This document shows, one piece after another, positions 48,149-57,800 of a DNA stretch of 64,000 nt. The notes under the pieces were generated by a model. It was not told the origin of the DNA, did no database searches, and saw only the letters and a program-made list of their open reading frames with translations. This DNA comes from DASUSH01 sp036375215 (GTDB taxonomy: Bacteria; Actinomycetota; Thermoleophilia; Solirubrobacterales; 70-9), in the NCBI GenBank assembly GCA_036375215.1, contig DASUSH010000035.1:1-64000 (forward strand). The letters run 5' to 3'. Position numbers and translations under genes: made by a program. Numbering within the stretch: position 1 is the stretch's first letter; every line of letters starts with the position of its first letter.

Positions 48149-50325
48149 GCACGATCGAGGCAACCGTGGAACGCCCTGCCCCTCCGGCGAACGAGCAGAG
48201 CCGCGCCCGCTATCCGGACGAGGACGGCTTCATCGAGCGCGACGGCGTCCGCGTGTTCTGGGAGTCCTACGGAGAGGGGGAGCAGACGATCGTCTTCCTG
48301 CCGACGTGGACGCTCATCCACTCGCGCCACTGGAAGGCGCAGATCCCGTACTTCGCCCGCCACTTCCGGGTCGTCACCTTCGATCCCCGCGGAAACGGCC
48401 GCTCCGATCGGCCGACCGACCCCGCCGCCTACACGGAGGCCGAGTTCGCGCAGGACGCGATCGATGTGATGGACGCCTGCGGCGTCGACCGAGCCGTGTG
48501 CGTGGGCCTCTCGACGGGAGCCCAACGTGGCGTCCTGATGGCCGCCGAGAACCCCGACCGGGTGGCGGGCCTGGTCGTCGTCGGCGCCCTCTTCCCGGTG
48601 ACGTGGCGATCGCTGCACTGGCGCGTGCTCTCGCATCCGCGCCTTCGTCCCTTCGGCGAGAAGCCGCCGCTCACCACCCGCGGCTACGGCAAGTTCAATC
48701 CGCACTACTGGGAGAACGGCGGCTACGCGGACTTCGTGGAGTGGTGGGCGAAGAGGATGCTGCCCGAGCCGCACTCGACGAAGCAGATCGAGGACGCGAT
48801 CGCCTGGTCGCACGACACCGACGGGACGATCGTCGCGGCGAGCACCCGTGGTGGCCAGCTTGCCGTACCCGCAACGCGGCGCGACCAGACAGAGCTTGCG
48901 CGCCGCATGCGATGCCCGGTGCTGGTGATCCACGGCACCGACGACCGCATTCAGCCCTACGCAGATGGAAAGGCGCTCGCGAACGTGACCGGCGGGCGAC
49001 TGGAGACCGTCGAGGGCGCGGGCCATCTCCCCCACGCGCGCAAGCCCGTCGAGGTGAACCTGGCGATCCGCGACTTCGTCGAGGCGGCGCCGCCGCGCGA
49101 CCCGACGGTGCACCGCTCCGACGGCCGCAAGCGGGCCCTCTACATCTCCTCCCCCATCGGGCTCGGCCACGCCCAGCGCGACGCCGCGATCGCGCGCGAG
49201 CTGCGCGGCCTCGTCGACGGGCTCGAGATCGACTGGCTGGCGCAGGACCCCGTGACCCGGGTGCTGGAGGCGAATGGTGAACGCATTCATCCGGCGAGCG
49301 AGCACCTCGCCAACGAGTCGCACCACATCGAGTCCGAATCCGCCGAGCACGACCTCCACTGCTTCCAGGCGATCCGGCGGATGGACGAGATCCTGATCAA
49401 CAACTTCATGGTGTTCCACGACGTCGTGCGCGAGGACCGCTACGACCTCTGGATCGGGGACGAGGCGTGGGAGCTCGACTACTACCTGCACGAGAACCCG
49501 CGAGAGAAGCGGGCGAACTATGCCTGGATGACCGACTTCGTCGGCTGGCTGCCGATGCCCGACGGCGGCGAGCGCGAGGAGTACCTCACCGCGGACTACA
49601 ACGCCGAGATGGTCGAGCACGTCGCGGGGCACCCGCAGCTCCGCGATTGCGCGATCTTCGTCGGCAACCCCGAGGACATCGTCTCGGAGCGGCTCGGGCC
49701 CGAGTTGCCGATGATCCGCGACTGGACCGAGCGGAACTTCGACTTCGCCGGCTACGTCACGGGGTTCGACCCGCGCAGCCTCGGCGACCCCGCCGAGCTG
49801 CGGCACAAGCTCGGCTACCGCCCCGACGAGAAGGTCTGCATCGTCAGCGTCGGCGGGTCGGGCGTGGGTGAGCCCCTGCTCCGCCGCGTCATCGCCTCGT
49901 TCGGCGACGCGAAGAGGATGGTCCCTGAGCTGCGGATGATCGTCGTCGCCGGCCCGCGGATCGACCCGGATTCACTTCCGCGACCCGATGGACTCGAGGT
50001 GGTCGCCTACGTCCACGATCTCTACCGGCATCTGGCGGCGTGCGATCTCGCGGTGGTGCAGGGCGGCCTCACCACCGCGATGGAGCTGACGGCGAGCAGG
50101 CGGCCGTTCATCTACTTCCCGCTGCGCCACCACTTCGAGCAGAACATGCACGTCGCGCACCGGCTCGACCGCTACGGCGCGGGTCGGCGGATGGACTTCG
50201 ACACCGCCACGCCCGACGGCATCGCGGCGGCGATCGCGGAGGAGATCGGCCGCCGGGTCGACTACCGCGAGGTCGAGACCGACGGCGCGCGGCGCGCGGC
50301 CGAGAAGCTCGCCGAGCTGCTCTAG
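48145..50325 (+). CDS. Fusion of alpha/beta hydrolase and GT-B glycosyltransferase
   Basis: The 726-residue protein starts at ATG 48145 with AAGGAGGA 4 bases upstream. Residues 30-312 are an alpha/beta hydrolase: GLSTGAQ nucleophile (Ser123), HGTDDRIQP (Asp266 or 267) and GAGHLPH (His294). Residues 328-726 form a GT-B glycosyltransferase: ALYISSPIGLGHAQRDAAIA opens the N-domain and VVQGGLTTAMELTASRRPF carries the C-domain donor loop, as in MurG/UGT-like enzymes. Neither part has a signal peptide, so it acts in the cytoplasm. Both halves keep catalytic residues. A coupled deacylation-glycosylation step, for instance on a lipid or xenobiotic, is inference. Confidence 0.87.
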   Translation: MSTIEATVERPAPPANEQSRARYPDEDGFIERDGVRVFWESYGEGEQTIVFLPTWTLIHSRHWKAQIPYFARHFRVVTFDPRGNGRSDRPTDPAAYTEAEFAQDAIDVMDACGVDRAVCVGLSTGAQRGVLMAAENPDRVAGLVVVGALFPVTWRSLHWRVLSHPRLRPFGEKPPLTTRGYGKFNPHYWENGGYADFVEWWAKRMLPEPHSTKQIEDAIAWSHDTDGTIVAASTRGGQLAVPATRRDQTELARRMRCPVLVIHGTDDRIQPYADGKALANVTGGRLETVEGAGHLPHARKPVEVNLAIRDFVEAAPPRDPTVHRSDGRKRALYISSPIGLGHAQRDAAIARELRGLVDGLEIDWLAQDPVTRVLEANGERIHPASEHLANESHHIESESAEHDLHCFQAIRRMDEILINNFMVFHDVVREDRYDLWIGDEAWELDYYLHENPREKRANYAWMTDFVGWLPMPDGGEREEYLTADYNAEMVEHVAGHPQLRDCAIFVGNPEDIVSERLGPELPMIRDWTERNFDFAGYVTGFDPRSLGDPAELRHKLGYRPDEKVCIVSVGGSGVGEPLLRRVIASFGDAKRMVPELRMIVVAGPRIDPDSLPRPDGLEVVAYVHDLYRHLAACDLAVVQGGLTTAMELTASRRPFIYFPLRHHFEQNMHVAHRLDRYGAGRRMDFDTATPDGIAAAIAEEIGRRVDYREVETDGARRAAEKLAELL

Positions 50326-50326
50326 C

Positions 50327-50364
50327 GGGGCCAACCGGGTCCGGGGTCGTCGCCGGGCCCCTTT
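50327..50364. terminator. Weak candidate terminator between convergent genes
   Basis: GGGGCC (50327-50332) pairs with GGCCCC (50356-50361), followed by TTT, with inner pairing CCGGGTCCGG in the loop. It lies between the stop of the fusion gene (50325) and the stop of the convergent double-RCK gene (50369). The long loop makes this a low-confidence call. Confidence 0.3.
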
Positions 50365-50368
50365 GCGG

Positions 50369-51691
50369 CTACTCCGCCAGCGTCTGCAGCTCGGCCTCCC
50401 GCAGGCGGCCGTCGGGGAAGCGCAGGTGAGCGTCGTCGCCGAGGCAGACGACGGTCTCGGGCTCGTCGCCGAGCGCGATCGAGGCGATCAGCGTCGCGGC
50501 GATGCGATGAACGTCGCGGATCAGGCCGAGCGCGAGGAGGGAGCGGGTCTCGTTCGCCACGTCGCCGTCCCCGACGCGCAGGACGACGCGGACGTCCTTC
50601 TCGATGCCCGTGGCGGTCATCGCGACGGAGATGTTCTCGAGATCGTTCGAGGTCACCGCGGCGACCGCCCGCGCCCGGTGAAGCGACAGGCGTCGCAGAA
50701 GCGAACGGTCCGAGCCGCGCCCGATCACGAGGGGGAGGCTCAACTCGCGCGCGAGGCCGATGTTCCGGTTCTCCTCGTCGTTCTCGACCGCGACCACGGG
50801 CACCCCGCAGCTGCGCAGCAGGAGACTGAGCCGCATCCCGACCTGGCCGAGCCCGACCACCACGACGTGATCGCGGCGCGGGACCGAGCGCCTTCCGACC
50901 AACCCCGTGAGACGGCGGTCGACCACGCGATTGACGAGCCCCGCGGTGAAGCTCGCGGCGAAGACGAGAGCCACCAGCATCGTCAGCGAGGTGAACAGCT
51001 TGTACCAGCCCGGACCGTCGTCGACCTCGAGGTTGGGATCGACGGTGACCAGCGTCTTGGCTGAGCCGTACGTCGCGTCGACGATCGAGTTGTCGAGGAC
51101 GATGACCGCCGTGATCGTTTCGATCAGGAAGATCGCAACCAGGCCGATCGCGCCGTAGAGGAGCAGCCCGGCACTCTTGTCGTAGGGGGTGAACAGCGCC
51201 CGCGCCAGCGCCTGGATGCGGTGCGCTTTGAGCTGGGGAACCGGCTCCTCGGAGAGCTCGCCGTCCTCGTCCACCAACAGGACCGGGCGCTCGTCCTCGA
51301 CGCTGACCGCGGTCGCCCGTTCGTCGATACAGGGTCCCGCGAGTGAAGGCGCGACGACGTCGGCGAGCGAGGTCACATGCGTGTTCGGCACCTCGCCGGC
51401 GACCTGCTCGGCCATCGTCTCGTCGAAGATCGTGAGGAGAAGCGGCACTTCCTCGGAAACCGAGCGGACGATCAGCGCGATCCGCAGGACGAAGGCGTCT
51501 TCTCGAGCAACCACCGCGACCGAGTCGGCAACGTCGCCATCGAGCGCGTTGCGCACCTCGTCCTCGTCGGGGCGGGACAATCGCTCGACCGCAGCCCCGC
51601 TTGACTCGAGCGCCGCCGCGACCTCGTCGGTGAGATCTCCCTCACCGATCAGGACGACGGTCCGGCCGGATCCATCCTCCGCCGCGCTCAC
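50369..51691 (-). CDS. Membrane protein with two RCK-like NAD-binding domains (channel-like, no potassium filter)
   Basis: The 440-residue protein starts at GTG 51691; an upstream GTG at 51730 is possible. Residues 8-130 form a first RCK-like Rossmann domain (TVVLIGEGDLTDEVAAAL). Two TM segments follow (LLLYGAIGLVAIFLIETIT, and LFTSLTMLVALVFAASFTAG), with about 30 residues between them. Then a second RCK_N-like domain begins HVVVVGLGQVGMRLSLL. The region between TM1 and TM2 reads VDATYGSAKTLVTVD and lacks TxGYG, so a potassium pore cannot be claimed. The order RCK-TM-RCK is unusual. It may be an ion-transport regulator. Confidence 0.78.
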   Translation of the reverse strand: MSAAEDGSGRTVVLIGEGDLTDEVAAALESSGAAVERLSRPDEDEVRNALDGDVADSVAVVAREDAFVLRIALIVRSVSEEVPLLLTIFDETMAEQVAGEVPNTHVTSLADVVAPSLAGPCIDERATAVSVEDERPVLLVDEDGELSEEPVPQLKAHRIQALARALFTPYDKSAGLLLYGAIGLVAIFLIETITAVIVLDNSIVDATYGSAKTLVTVDPNLEVDDGPGWYKLFTSLTMLVALVFAASFTAGLVNRVVDRRLTGLVGRRSVPRRDHVVVVGLGQVGMRLSLLLRSCGVPVVAVENDEENRNIGLARELSLPLVIGRGSDRSLLRRLSLHRARAVAAVTSNDLENISVAMTATGIEKDVRVVLRVGDGDVANETRSLLALGLIRDVHRIAATLIASIALGDEPETVVCLGDDAHLRFPDGRLREAELQTLAE

Positions 51692-51804
51692 GGAAGGAAA
51701 TGTAGGGGCGAGCTCCGCGGGGCGACCCACCGACGCGACGATCGGCCTCTCCGCCGGAGGTGGTTGGCGGTCCGCGCTTCCGTCGAAAGCCGCGATTTAG
51801 AGCC

Positions 51805-51824
51805 GACCAGCGCATACGCTGGTC
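51805..51824. promoter_or_regulatory. Perfect palindrome before the SDR gene, candidate operator or RNA hairpin
   Basis: GACCAGCG and CGCTGGTC form 8-bp perfect arms around a CATA spacer. The palindrome ends 5 bp before ATG 51830, where a ribosome-binding site should be, and there is no other Shine-Dalgarno sequence there. It could be a repressor site or a hairpin that blocks translation. Confidence 0.45.
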
Positions 51825-51829
51825 TGCCG

Positions 51830-52615
51830 ATGCCGGCACCTCCTGACCCGACCCAGCGGTTCCGCCTCGACGGGCGGACGGTGGTGGTCACCGGCGCCTC
51901 TTCCGGACTCGGATCGCGCTTCGCGCGAGTCGTCGCCGCCGCCGGCGCGACGCCGGTGATCGGAGCCCGGCGCCGCGGGCGGCTCGAGGCCCTCGCGGGA
52001 GAGCTGCGGTCCGCGGGCGCCGACGCCGTCGCGGTGGAGTGCGATGTCACGGCCGACGCCGACGTCGAGCGGCTGATCGAAGCGGCGCTCGCGGCGACGG
52101 GCCGGCTCGACGTGCTCGTCAACGCCGCCGGGATCGCGCCGCCCGAGGACGAGGAGATCGAGTCACCCGATCTATTCCGCCGCGTGCTGGCGGTGAACAC
52201 CGCCGGCCTCTACTCCTGTGCGCGCGCGGCGGCCGGCGTGATGCTCGAGCGCGGCGGAGGCTCGATCGTCAACGTCGCGTCGATCAGCGGCCTCGTCGCC
52301 GGAGACGGGCCCGACACGCCCTCGTACGCGGCCTCGAAGGGGGCGGTGGTCAACCTCACGCGCGAGCTCGCCGTGCGGTGGGCTCCCCGCAACCTCCGCG
52401 TCAACGCGCTCGCGCCGGGATGGTTCCCCTCGGAGATGACCGCCGAAACGCTGTCGAGCGCAGCGGGGCGACGGTTCGTCGAGGAGCGCACGCCGATCGG
52501 CCGCGCCGGTGGCGAGGACGAGCTCGACGGAGCACTCCTCTTCCTCGCGTCCGACGCATCGAGCTACGTCACCGGGCACACGCTCGTCGTCGACGGCGGC
52601 TGGACCGCGCGCTGA
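51830..52615 (+). CDS. Short-chain dehydrogenase/reductase (classical SDR)
   Basis: The 261-residue protein starts at ATG 51830. It has the cofactor motif TGASSGLGSRFA (TGxxxGxG), an Arg-Arg pair after strand 2 (GARRRGRLE) that favours NADP(H), NAAG, then active-site Ser in NVASISG and YAASK (Tyr/Lys). The C-terminal GHTLVVDGGW is typical. Classical SDRs reduce ketones or oxidise alcohols with wide substrate range. The gene is divergent from the double-RCK gene and 118 bp ahead of a methyltransferase gene. Confidence 0.9.
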   Translation: MPAPPDPTQRFRLDGRTVVVTGASSGLGSRFARVVAAAGATPVIGARRRGRLEALAGELRSAGADAVAVECDVTADADVERLIEAALAATGRLDVLVNAAGIAPPEDEEIESPDLFRRVLAVNTAGLYSCARAAAGVMLERGGGSIVNVASISGLVAGDGPDTPSYAASKGAVVNLTRELAVRWAPRNLRVNALAPGWFPSEMTAETLSSAAGRRFVEERTPIGRAGGEDELDGALLFLASDASSYVTGHTLVVDGGWTAR

Positions 52616-52733
52616 TCTTCGTCGGCGGCGCTTGACAGCCACCGTCCGCGGTGAGATCGTCGCCGCAAACACGAACCGGCGCTTCGGGGACGAGGGTCCC
52701 CCGAGCAGGGGTGCCGCGGGGAAAGGGGAATCG

Positions 52734-53807
52734 ATGGAGGTTGCAGCGACTCCGGTGGACGAGGAGCGGCTCGAGCAGTTCCTCGGACAGGCGGTCACCG
52801 ACATGGGAGCGGCGATGAACGGCGTGCTCGTCATGATCGGCGGCGAATTGGGGCTGTGGAAGGCGCTCGGCGAGAGCGTGCCGATGACTGCTGCGGACAT
52901 CGCGGCGGCGACGGGCGTGTCCGAGCGCTACGTGCGCGAGTGGGCATCCGCCCAGGCCGCGAGCGGGTATCTCGAGTACGACGAGGCGGCCGAGACCTTC
53001 CGGCTCCCCCCGGAACAGGCGCTCGCCTTCGCCGACGAGGACAGCCCCGTGTTCATGCTCGGCGGCTACCACGTGATCAGCTCGGCCTTCAAGGACCGCG
53101 CCAAGATCGCGGAGCGCTTCCGCGCTGGCGAGGGCTTCGGCTGGCACGAGCACGACCCCGACCTGTTCGTCGGCACGGAGCAGTTCTTCCGGCCCGGCTA
53201 TCGCGCCCACCTGGTCGCGGAATGGATCCCGGCGCTCGAGGGCGTGGAGGAGAAGCTCCGGGCGGGCGCGAAGGTGGCCGACATCGGTTGCGGGCACGGC
53301 GTCTCGACGGTGCTGATGGCGAAGGCGTACCCGGAGTCGGAGGTCTGCGGATTCGACTACCACGACGCCTCGATCGAGCGCGCGAGCGAGCTGGCCCGGT
53401 CGGAGGGGGTCGACGGAAACGCCCGCTTCGAGGTCGCTTCGGCGAAGGACTATCCGGGCGACGGCTACGACCTCGTCTGCTTCTTCGACTGCCTCCACGA
53501 CATGGGTGACCCCGTCGGCGCGATGCGCCACGTGCGCGAGGGCCTCGATGACGACGGAACGGTGATGCTCGTCGAGCCGTACGCCAACGACTCCCTCACC
53601 GACAACCTCAACCCGGTCGGGCGGATCTACTACGCCGCCTCCACGTTGATCTGCACGCCGTCCTCGCTCGATCAGGAGGTCGGGCTCGGGCTGGGGGCCC
53701 AGGCCGGAGAGGAGCGGCTGCGCGAGGTCGCCGAGGAGGCCGGCTTCACGCGGTTCCGCCGGGCGACGGAGACGCCGTTCAACCTGGTGCTGGAAGCGAA
53801 GCCCTGA
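52734..53807 (+). CDS. SAM-dependent methyltransferase with N-terminal winged helix
   Basis: The 357-residue protein starts at ATG 52734 with AAAGGGGA upstream. Residues 15-95 form the dimerisation winged helix of O-methyltransferase-like enzymes (MTAADIAAATGVSERYVREW). Motif I is VADIGCGHGVSTVLMA at about residue 180, then FDYHDASIERA and LVCFFDCLHDMGDP. It resembles mycobacterial Rv2258c-type methyltransferases, whose substrates are not established. The 118-bp gap before it shows no gene. Confidence 0.86.
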   Translation: MEVAATPVDEERLEQFLGQAVTDMGAAMNGVLVMIGGELGLWKALGESVPMTAADIAAATGVSERYVREWASAQAASGYLEYDEAAETFRLPPEQALAFADEDSPVFMLGGYHVISSAFKDRAKIAERFRAGEGFGWHEHDPDLFVGTEQFFRPGYRAHLVAEWIPALEGVEEKLRAGAKVADIGCGHGVSTVLMAKAYPESEVCGFDYHDASIERASELARSEGVDGNARFEVASAKDYPGDGYDLVCFFDCLHDMGDPVGAMRHVREGLDDDGTVMLVEPYANDSLTDNLNPVGRIYYAASTLICTPSSLDQEVGLGLGAQAGEERLREVAEEAGFTRFRRATETPFNLVLEAKP

Positions 53808-53825
53808 GCGGAGGCGAGCGCCGAA

Positions 53826-53843
53826 CCGGCGCACACGCGCCGG
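53826..53843 (+). terminator. GC-rich hairpin terminator after the methyltransferase gene
   Basis: CCGGCGC (53826-53832) pairs with GCGCCGG (53837-53843) around an ACAC loop, 18 bp after the stop at 53807. It lacks a T-tract. It separates the methyltransferase gene from the protease gene 26 bp further on. Confidence 0.45.
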
Positions 53844-53868
53844 GCGGTTGCTAGGTTGCCGGCCGGGG

Positions 53869-54813
53869 ATGTCTCGGCTGGTCACGTTCGTCAGCACGCT
53901 TGCGCTTGCGCTCACCGTGAGCGCGCCCGCGCATGCGGTCGTCGGGGGCAACGACGCCGAGCCGGGCGAGTACCCCTACGTCGCGCACATCCTCATCGAC
54001 CGCTCCTTCCAGTGCACCGGGACCCTGGTGACCCCGCGGCACGTGATCACCGCGGCGCACTGCTCCTCCCTCGCCCCCGGAGGCATCGCCAACGTGCCGA
54101 TCGGCCAGCCCGGGCAGCTGATCGAGCTCAGCATCGGGGCGCACAAGACGCCGGCTGCGAGCCTGCTCGGCGGCTATGAGTCCGACGGCGAGCAGCACGT
54201 GGCGAGCGCGGTCCACGTCAACCCCGGTTGGGCCGGCCTCGGGAGCGTCGGCCACGACGCCGCGATCGTCGAGCTCGACACGCCTTCGGCCAAGCAGCCG
54301 GTGAAGGTCGCGTCGGCCGCCGAGCGGTCCCTCTGGGCGGCCGGGACCATGGCGACGATCGCGGGCTTCGGGGTGACCGAGGCCGACGGCGATCAGCCCG
54401 ATGTCCTTCAGGAGGCTCGCGTCCCGATCGTCGCCGACAAGGATGCGGCCGAGGCTTACCCGTACCTCGTCGACGGCGTCGACCCCGTGTTCGGCGGCTT
54501 CGAGAACAAGACGCAGGTCGCGGCCGGGTTCCCGAACGGCGGGGTGGACACCTGCCAGGGCGATTCCGGGGGGCCGCTCCTCGTGCCCGCCGGCACCGCC
54601 ATGCGCCTCGTCGGCGACACGAGCTACGGCGCGGGCTGCGCCGAGCCCGGGTTCCCCGGCGTCTACGGCCGGCTCGCCGACACCACCCTGCGCGAGTGGG
54701 TCGCCTCGATCGCCCCGAACGCGGTCGCGACCGGCTCGGCTGCGCGCAAGGGCACCGCGAAGAAGCGGTCGAGGCCGAAGCGCGCCTCCTCCCCGGCGCG
54801 CGCGTACCGGTAG
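53869..54813 (+). CDS. Secreted trypsin-like serine protease (S1 family)
   Basis: The 314-residue protein has a signal peptide (1-23) and then VVGGNDAEPGEYPYVA, the classic mature N-terminus (Ile/Val-Val-Gly-Gly) of trypsin, so it should be made as an active enzyme without a propeptide. The triad is His64 (TAAHC), Asp130 (GHDAAIVEL) and Ser233 (GDSGGP). Asp227, six residues before the Ser, is the trypsin S1 residue, so cleavage after Lys/Arg is expected. A Lys/Arg/Ser/Ala-rich tail of about 30 residues follows the catalytic domain. Its stop is 12 bp from that of the convergent large secreted-protein gene. Confidence 0.92.
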   Translation: MSRLVTFVSTLALALTVSAPAHAVVGGNDAEPGEYPYVAHILIDRSFQCTGTLVTPRHVITAAHCSSLAPGGIANVPIGQPGQLIELSIGAHKTPAASLLGGYESDGEQHVASAVHVNPGWAGLGSVGHDAAIVELDTPSAKQPVKVASAAERSLWAAGTMATIAGFGVTEADGDQPDVLQEARVPIVADKDAAEAYPYLVDGVDPVFGGFENKTQVAAGFPNGGVDTCQGDSGGPLLVPAGTAMRLVGDTSYGAGCAEPGFPGVYGRLADTTLREWVASIAPNAVATGSAARKGTAKKRSRPKRASSPARAYR

Positions 54814-54825
54814 CGACCGGACGCC

Positions 54826-57800
54826 TCAGCAGGTATTGGTCCTGATCCCGGGCGGGTCGGTCTCGGAGATCCAGCGGGTCTGCGAGTCGTTCTCAGGGAA
54901 GGTGCGGAACACCGGACCTCCGGTGAGGTCCCCGTACGCGCGGCGGTAGAAGGTCTCCTTGTCGACGCCGAGGGTCGTGAACAGGGGATCGGTCATGGCC
55001 GCCTCGGGAAGCTCCATCTTGTAGTGGTCGGTCAATGACCCGGTCCCCGTCCTGTGGGCGAGCGCGGCGACCTGCCACGTATCCAAGTCGCCACTGGGCG
55101 AGCCGAGGTCCCTCAGCACCGGATAGGAGACCTGGCCGCTCTCGGGCGAGTTGTGGAACGGGCACCACCAACCGCCGAGGTTCTGGCCCGCGGGCTGGTG
55201 GACCTGCCCCCCGCTCACCCCGCGCCACGTCGTGGTGCGATTCGGGCTCGGGTCGAAATGCCAGAGCTGATACTTCGTCGGGAGGAGCGCCGTGTAGACG
55301 GCGACTTTCGCTCCGTCGGTCACGGCCTGCTCGGCCGAGGTCTGCTCCGTCGTCGTCACCTTCCAGTCGGACGACGGCGCATCGGGACACTGGTCCGGCA
55401 GCGAGGTGCACAGCCCGACCGTCCTCAGCTTGCGATAGTCGGCGGCGATCACCGCGAACATCTGCTTCTTGATGGTGTCCTGGGCCGTCTTCATCCGCGT
55501 CGCGAGCTGGGCGCCGACGTTTCCGGCCGTCACCGAGAACTTCTCGCCCACGTCGGGTCCGCCGGCGCTCAGCTTGGACCACTCGTCGACGGCGTCGTAG
55601 AGGGTCGCGGTCATGCTCACCGCCACCCCGAGCGGCTCCAGGAGCTCCCCGGCACCCTCCAGCGAGGCCTTCAGCACCAGGCCGATCTCCGCCACCGTGG
55701 GATCGTCGTCGTTCACCTTGACGAGCCCGTCGATGTCGCTTTGGATCTTGTTGAACGCCGCCCACTGCTGGAGCTGGGTGTCGGCGAACGGCTCCGACAG
55801 ATTCGCGACGTACCCGTTGGCCGCCTTCAGCCAGCCGATCTCGTTCGTGAGCTCGGTCTTGGCCCAGTTGAAGTCCGTCTCGCTGAATCCGGGACGCGGA
55901 TTCCCGGAGAGGACGTCACGCGTGTAGTCGTAGCCCTTGATCGCGGTGGCCTTGAGGTCCAAGGCGCCCGGGTTGTAGGCCTCGTTCCAGTAGTAGCTGC
56001 GACGGCTGTCGATCCCGACCTTGTCGCCGATCCAGCGAATCGCCGCCACCTGGTTGCCCACCTCGGGCCAGTGCCCGGGGTCGCTGAAGACGAGATCGCG
56101 AAGCTTCACGCCGGGGCCGGCGAGCTCCTCGCCGACGCCGCTCGGCTCGAGCTCGAAGCCGTAGTCCTTGCTCGATCGGGTGAGCGAGCCGATCACCGGG
56201 ACGCCGTTGAGGCCGTTCGGGAGCGCCGCGGAGCCTTCCCTTTGCACCTCGACCGCGTGACCGGGAGGCGTGCCCCACTGGGCCACGAGGCTGTACGCGT
56301 GGTCGCCCGGCGCGAGGGTCGAGTCGAGCGCGCGATATACGCCGTTCCGGGTTGCGCCGAGGTGATCGGTGAGCAGATCGACGAGTTGCTTCGCGGCGCC
56401 GCCGCCGAACCCGGCGTACTCGTTCCGCGCCCGGCCCATGCTGGTGATGAAGACAAGCGAGCCATGCCCGTTGTCGCCGTGCGGGACGTTCGCGATCGTG
56501 TTGATCATCCGCTGCATCTCGCTCCCGCCGCCCCCACCGCCGGCGACGTCGAAGAAGTACGAGTCTCCGCCCAGGCCCTGGCGCTCTACGACCACGACGT
56601 GAAAGCCGCCGTGGGAGGCGCCTGAGGGCATGTCCGCGGTGAAGGTCTGGCCCCCGATCCGCATGACGTTGTGCGTCGCCGTGGAGCCCGGCGCCTGCGT
56701 GTCGAACTTGAGGTGCTCGCCCGAGGCGAAGCTCGAGTAGTACCCGAAGTTGTCCTTGAGCAGGTACCCCCTGATCGTGCCGTCGTCGCGCAGGTCGAGC
56801 ATGTCGAAGTTGTTGTGCGCGGTGGCCTCCCACCCCTGCGCGCCGAGATAGCCGACCACCGACATCCTGCCCCTCAGCATCGGGTGATCCCGGTTCTGCC
56901 AGGTCGGGGGTATGAAGTTGGGCGCTCCGATGGCGGTGAGCGCGTTCGGCAGCCCGACCGAGGGCTGCGCGGACCACGCCGCGGTGGATCCGACGGCCCC
57001 GTCGGGTCGCTGGGAGACGCCGATGACCACGAGCTGCTGGTTCGGGTAGGTCTGCTTGAGCTGGGCGAGATCAGCCTGCACCTGATTGCTGCACGGAGTG
57101 ATCTGGGCTAAGTCGTTGGTGACATATGGGTTCTGCGTCGCCTGCGGGCAGTCGTACGGCTTGTTCGAGACCAGCTCGAGCGTCTTCGGCTTCAGGACGA
57201 CGAGCTGTAGCCACTTCTGCGAATTGCCGGGGTCCTCGTAGAACTGATTGCCGATCTGGACGCCCCAGCCGTGTCCCGGCGGCTTGGCCATGGTGTTCAC
57301 CGGTACCAGGGGATCGGATGGGACGTCGGCGGGGACGGACGCCACCCCGCGCGTGCCGTCCGGCGCGGTGACGGTGAGCTGGAACTTGTAGACACCGGGG
57401 TGGTCGGGCCTGAAGTGCGGCGTCGAGGACCCCCGCGAGTTGAACTGCGGCTCCGGTCCGAGGTTCTCGACGCCGGTCGCGGCGGACGCGTGCGCGTCGC
57501 GGCCGCGGGGCCGGAGGGAGCTCGCGCGCGGCGCCCGGAGCAACCGCCAGCGGTAATCGAGACGTCCTCCTCGCCGCTTGGCCGCCGGATGCAGAAGCGA
57601 TCTCCCGCCGTCGAGGCTGACCCGCGCGTGCACTCCGACATTGCGCCTGAGGCCCGGCGCGGCGAGGGGGCGGTCGGCGGCGACGCGGAAGTGGACCTTC
57701 CCGCCCCGGGCCGACTTCGAGCCCGGCCGGCGCACCTTCACCCGCAGCACGTTGCGGCGGTGGCGCAGGCCGTGGCTTGGCGACGCCCGCAGTCGGCGGA

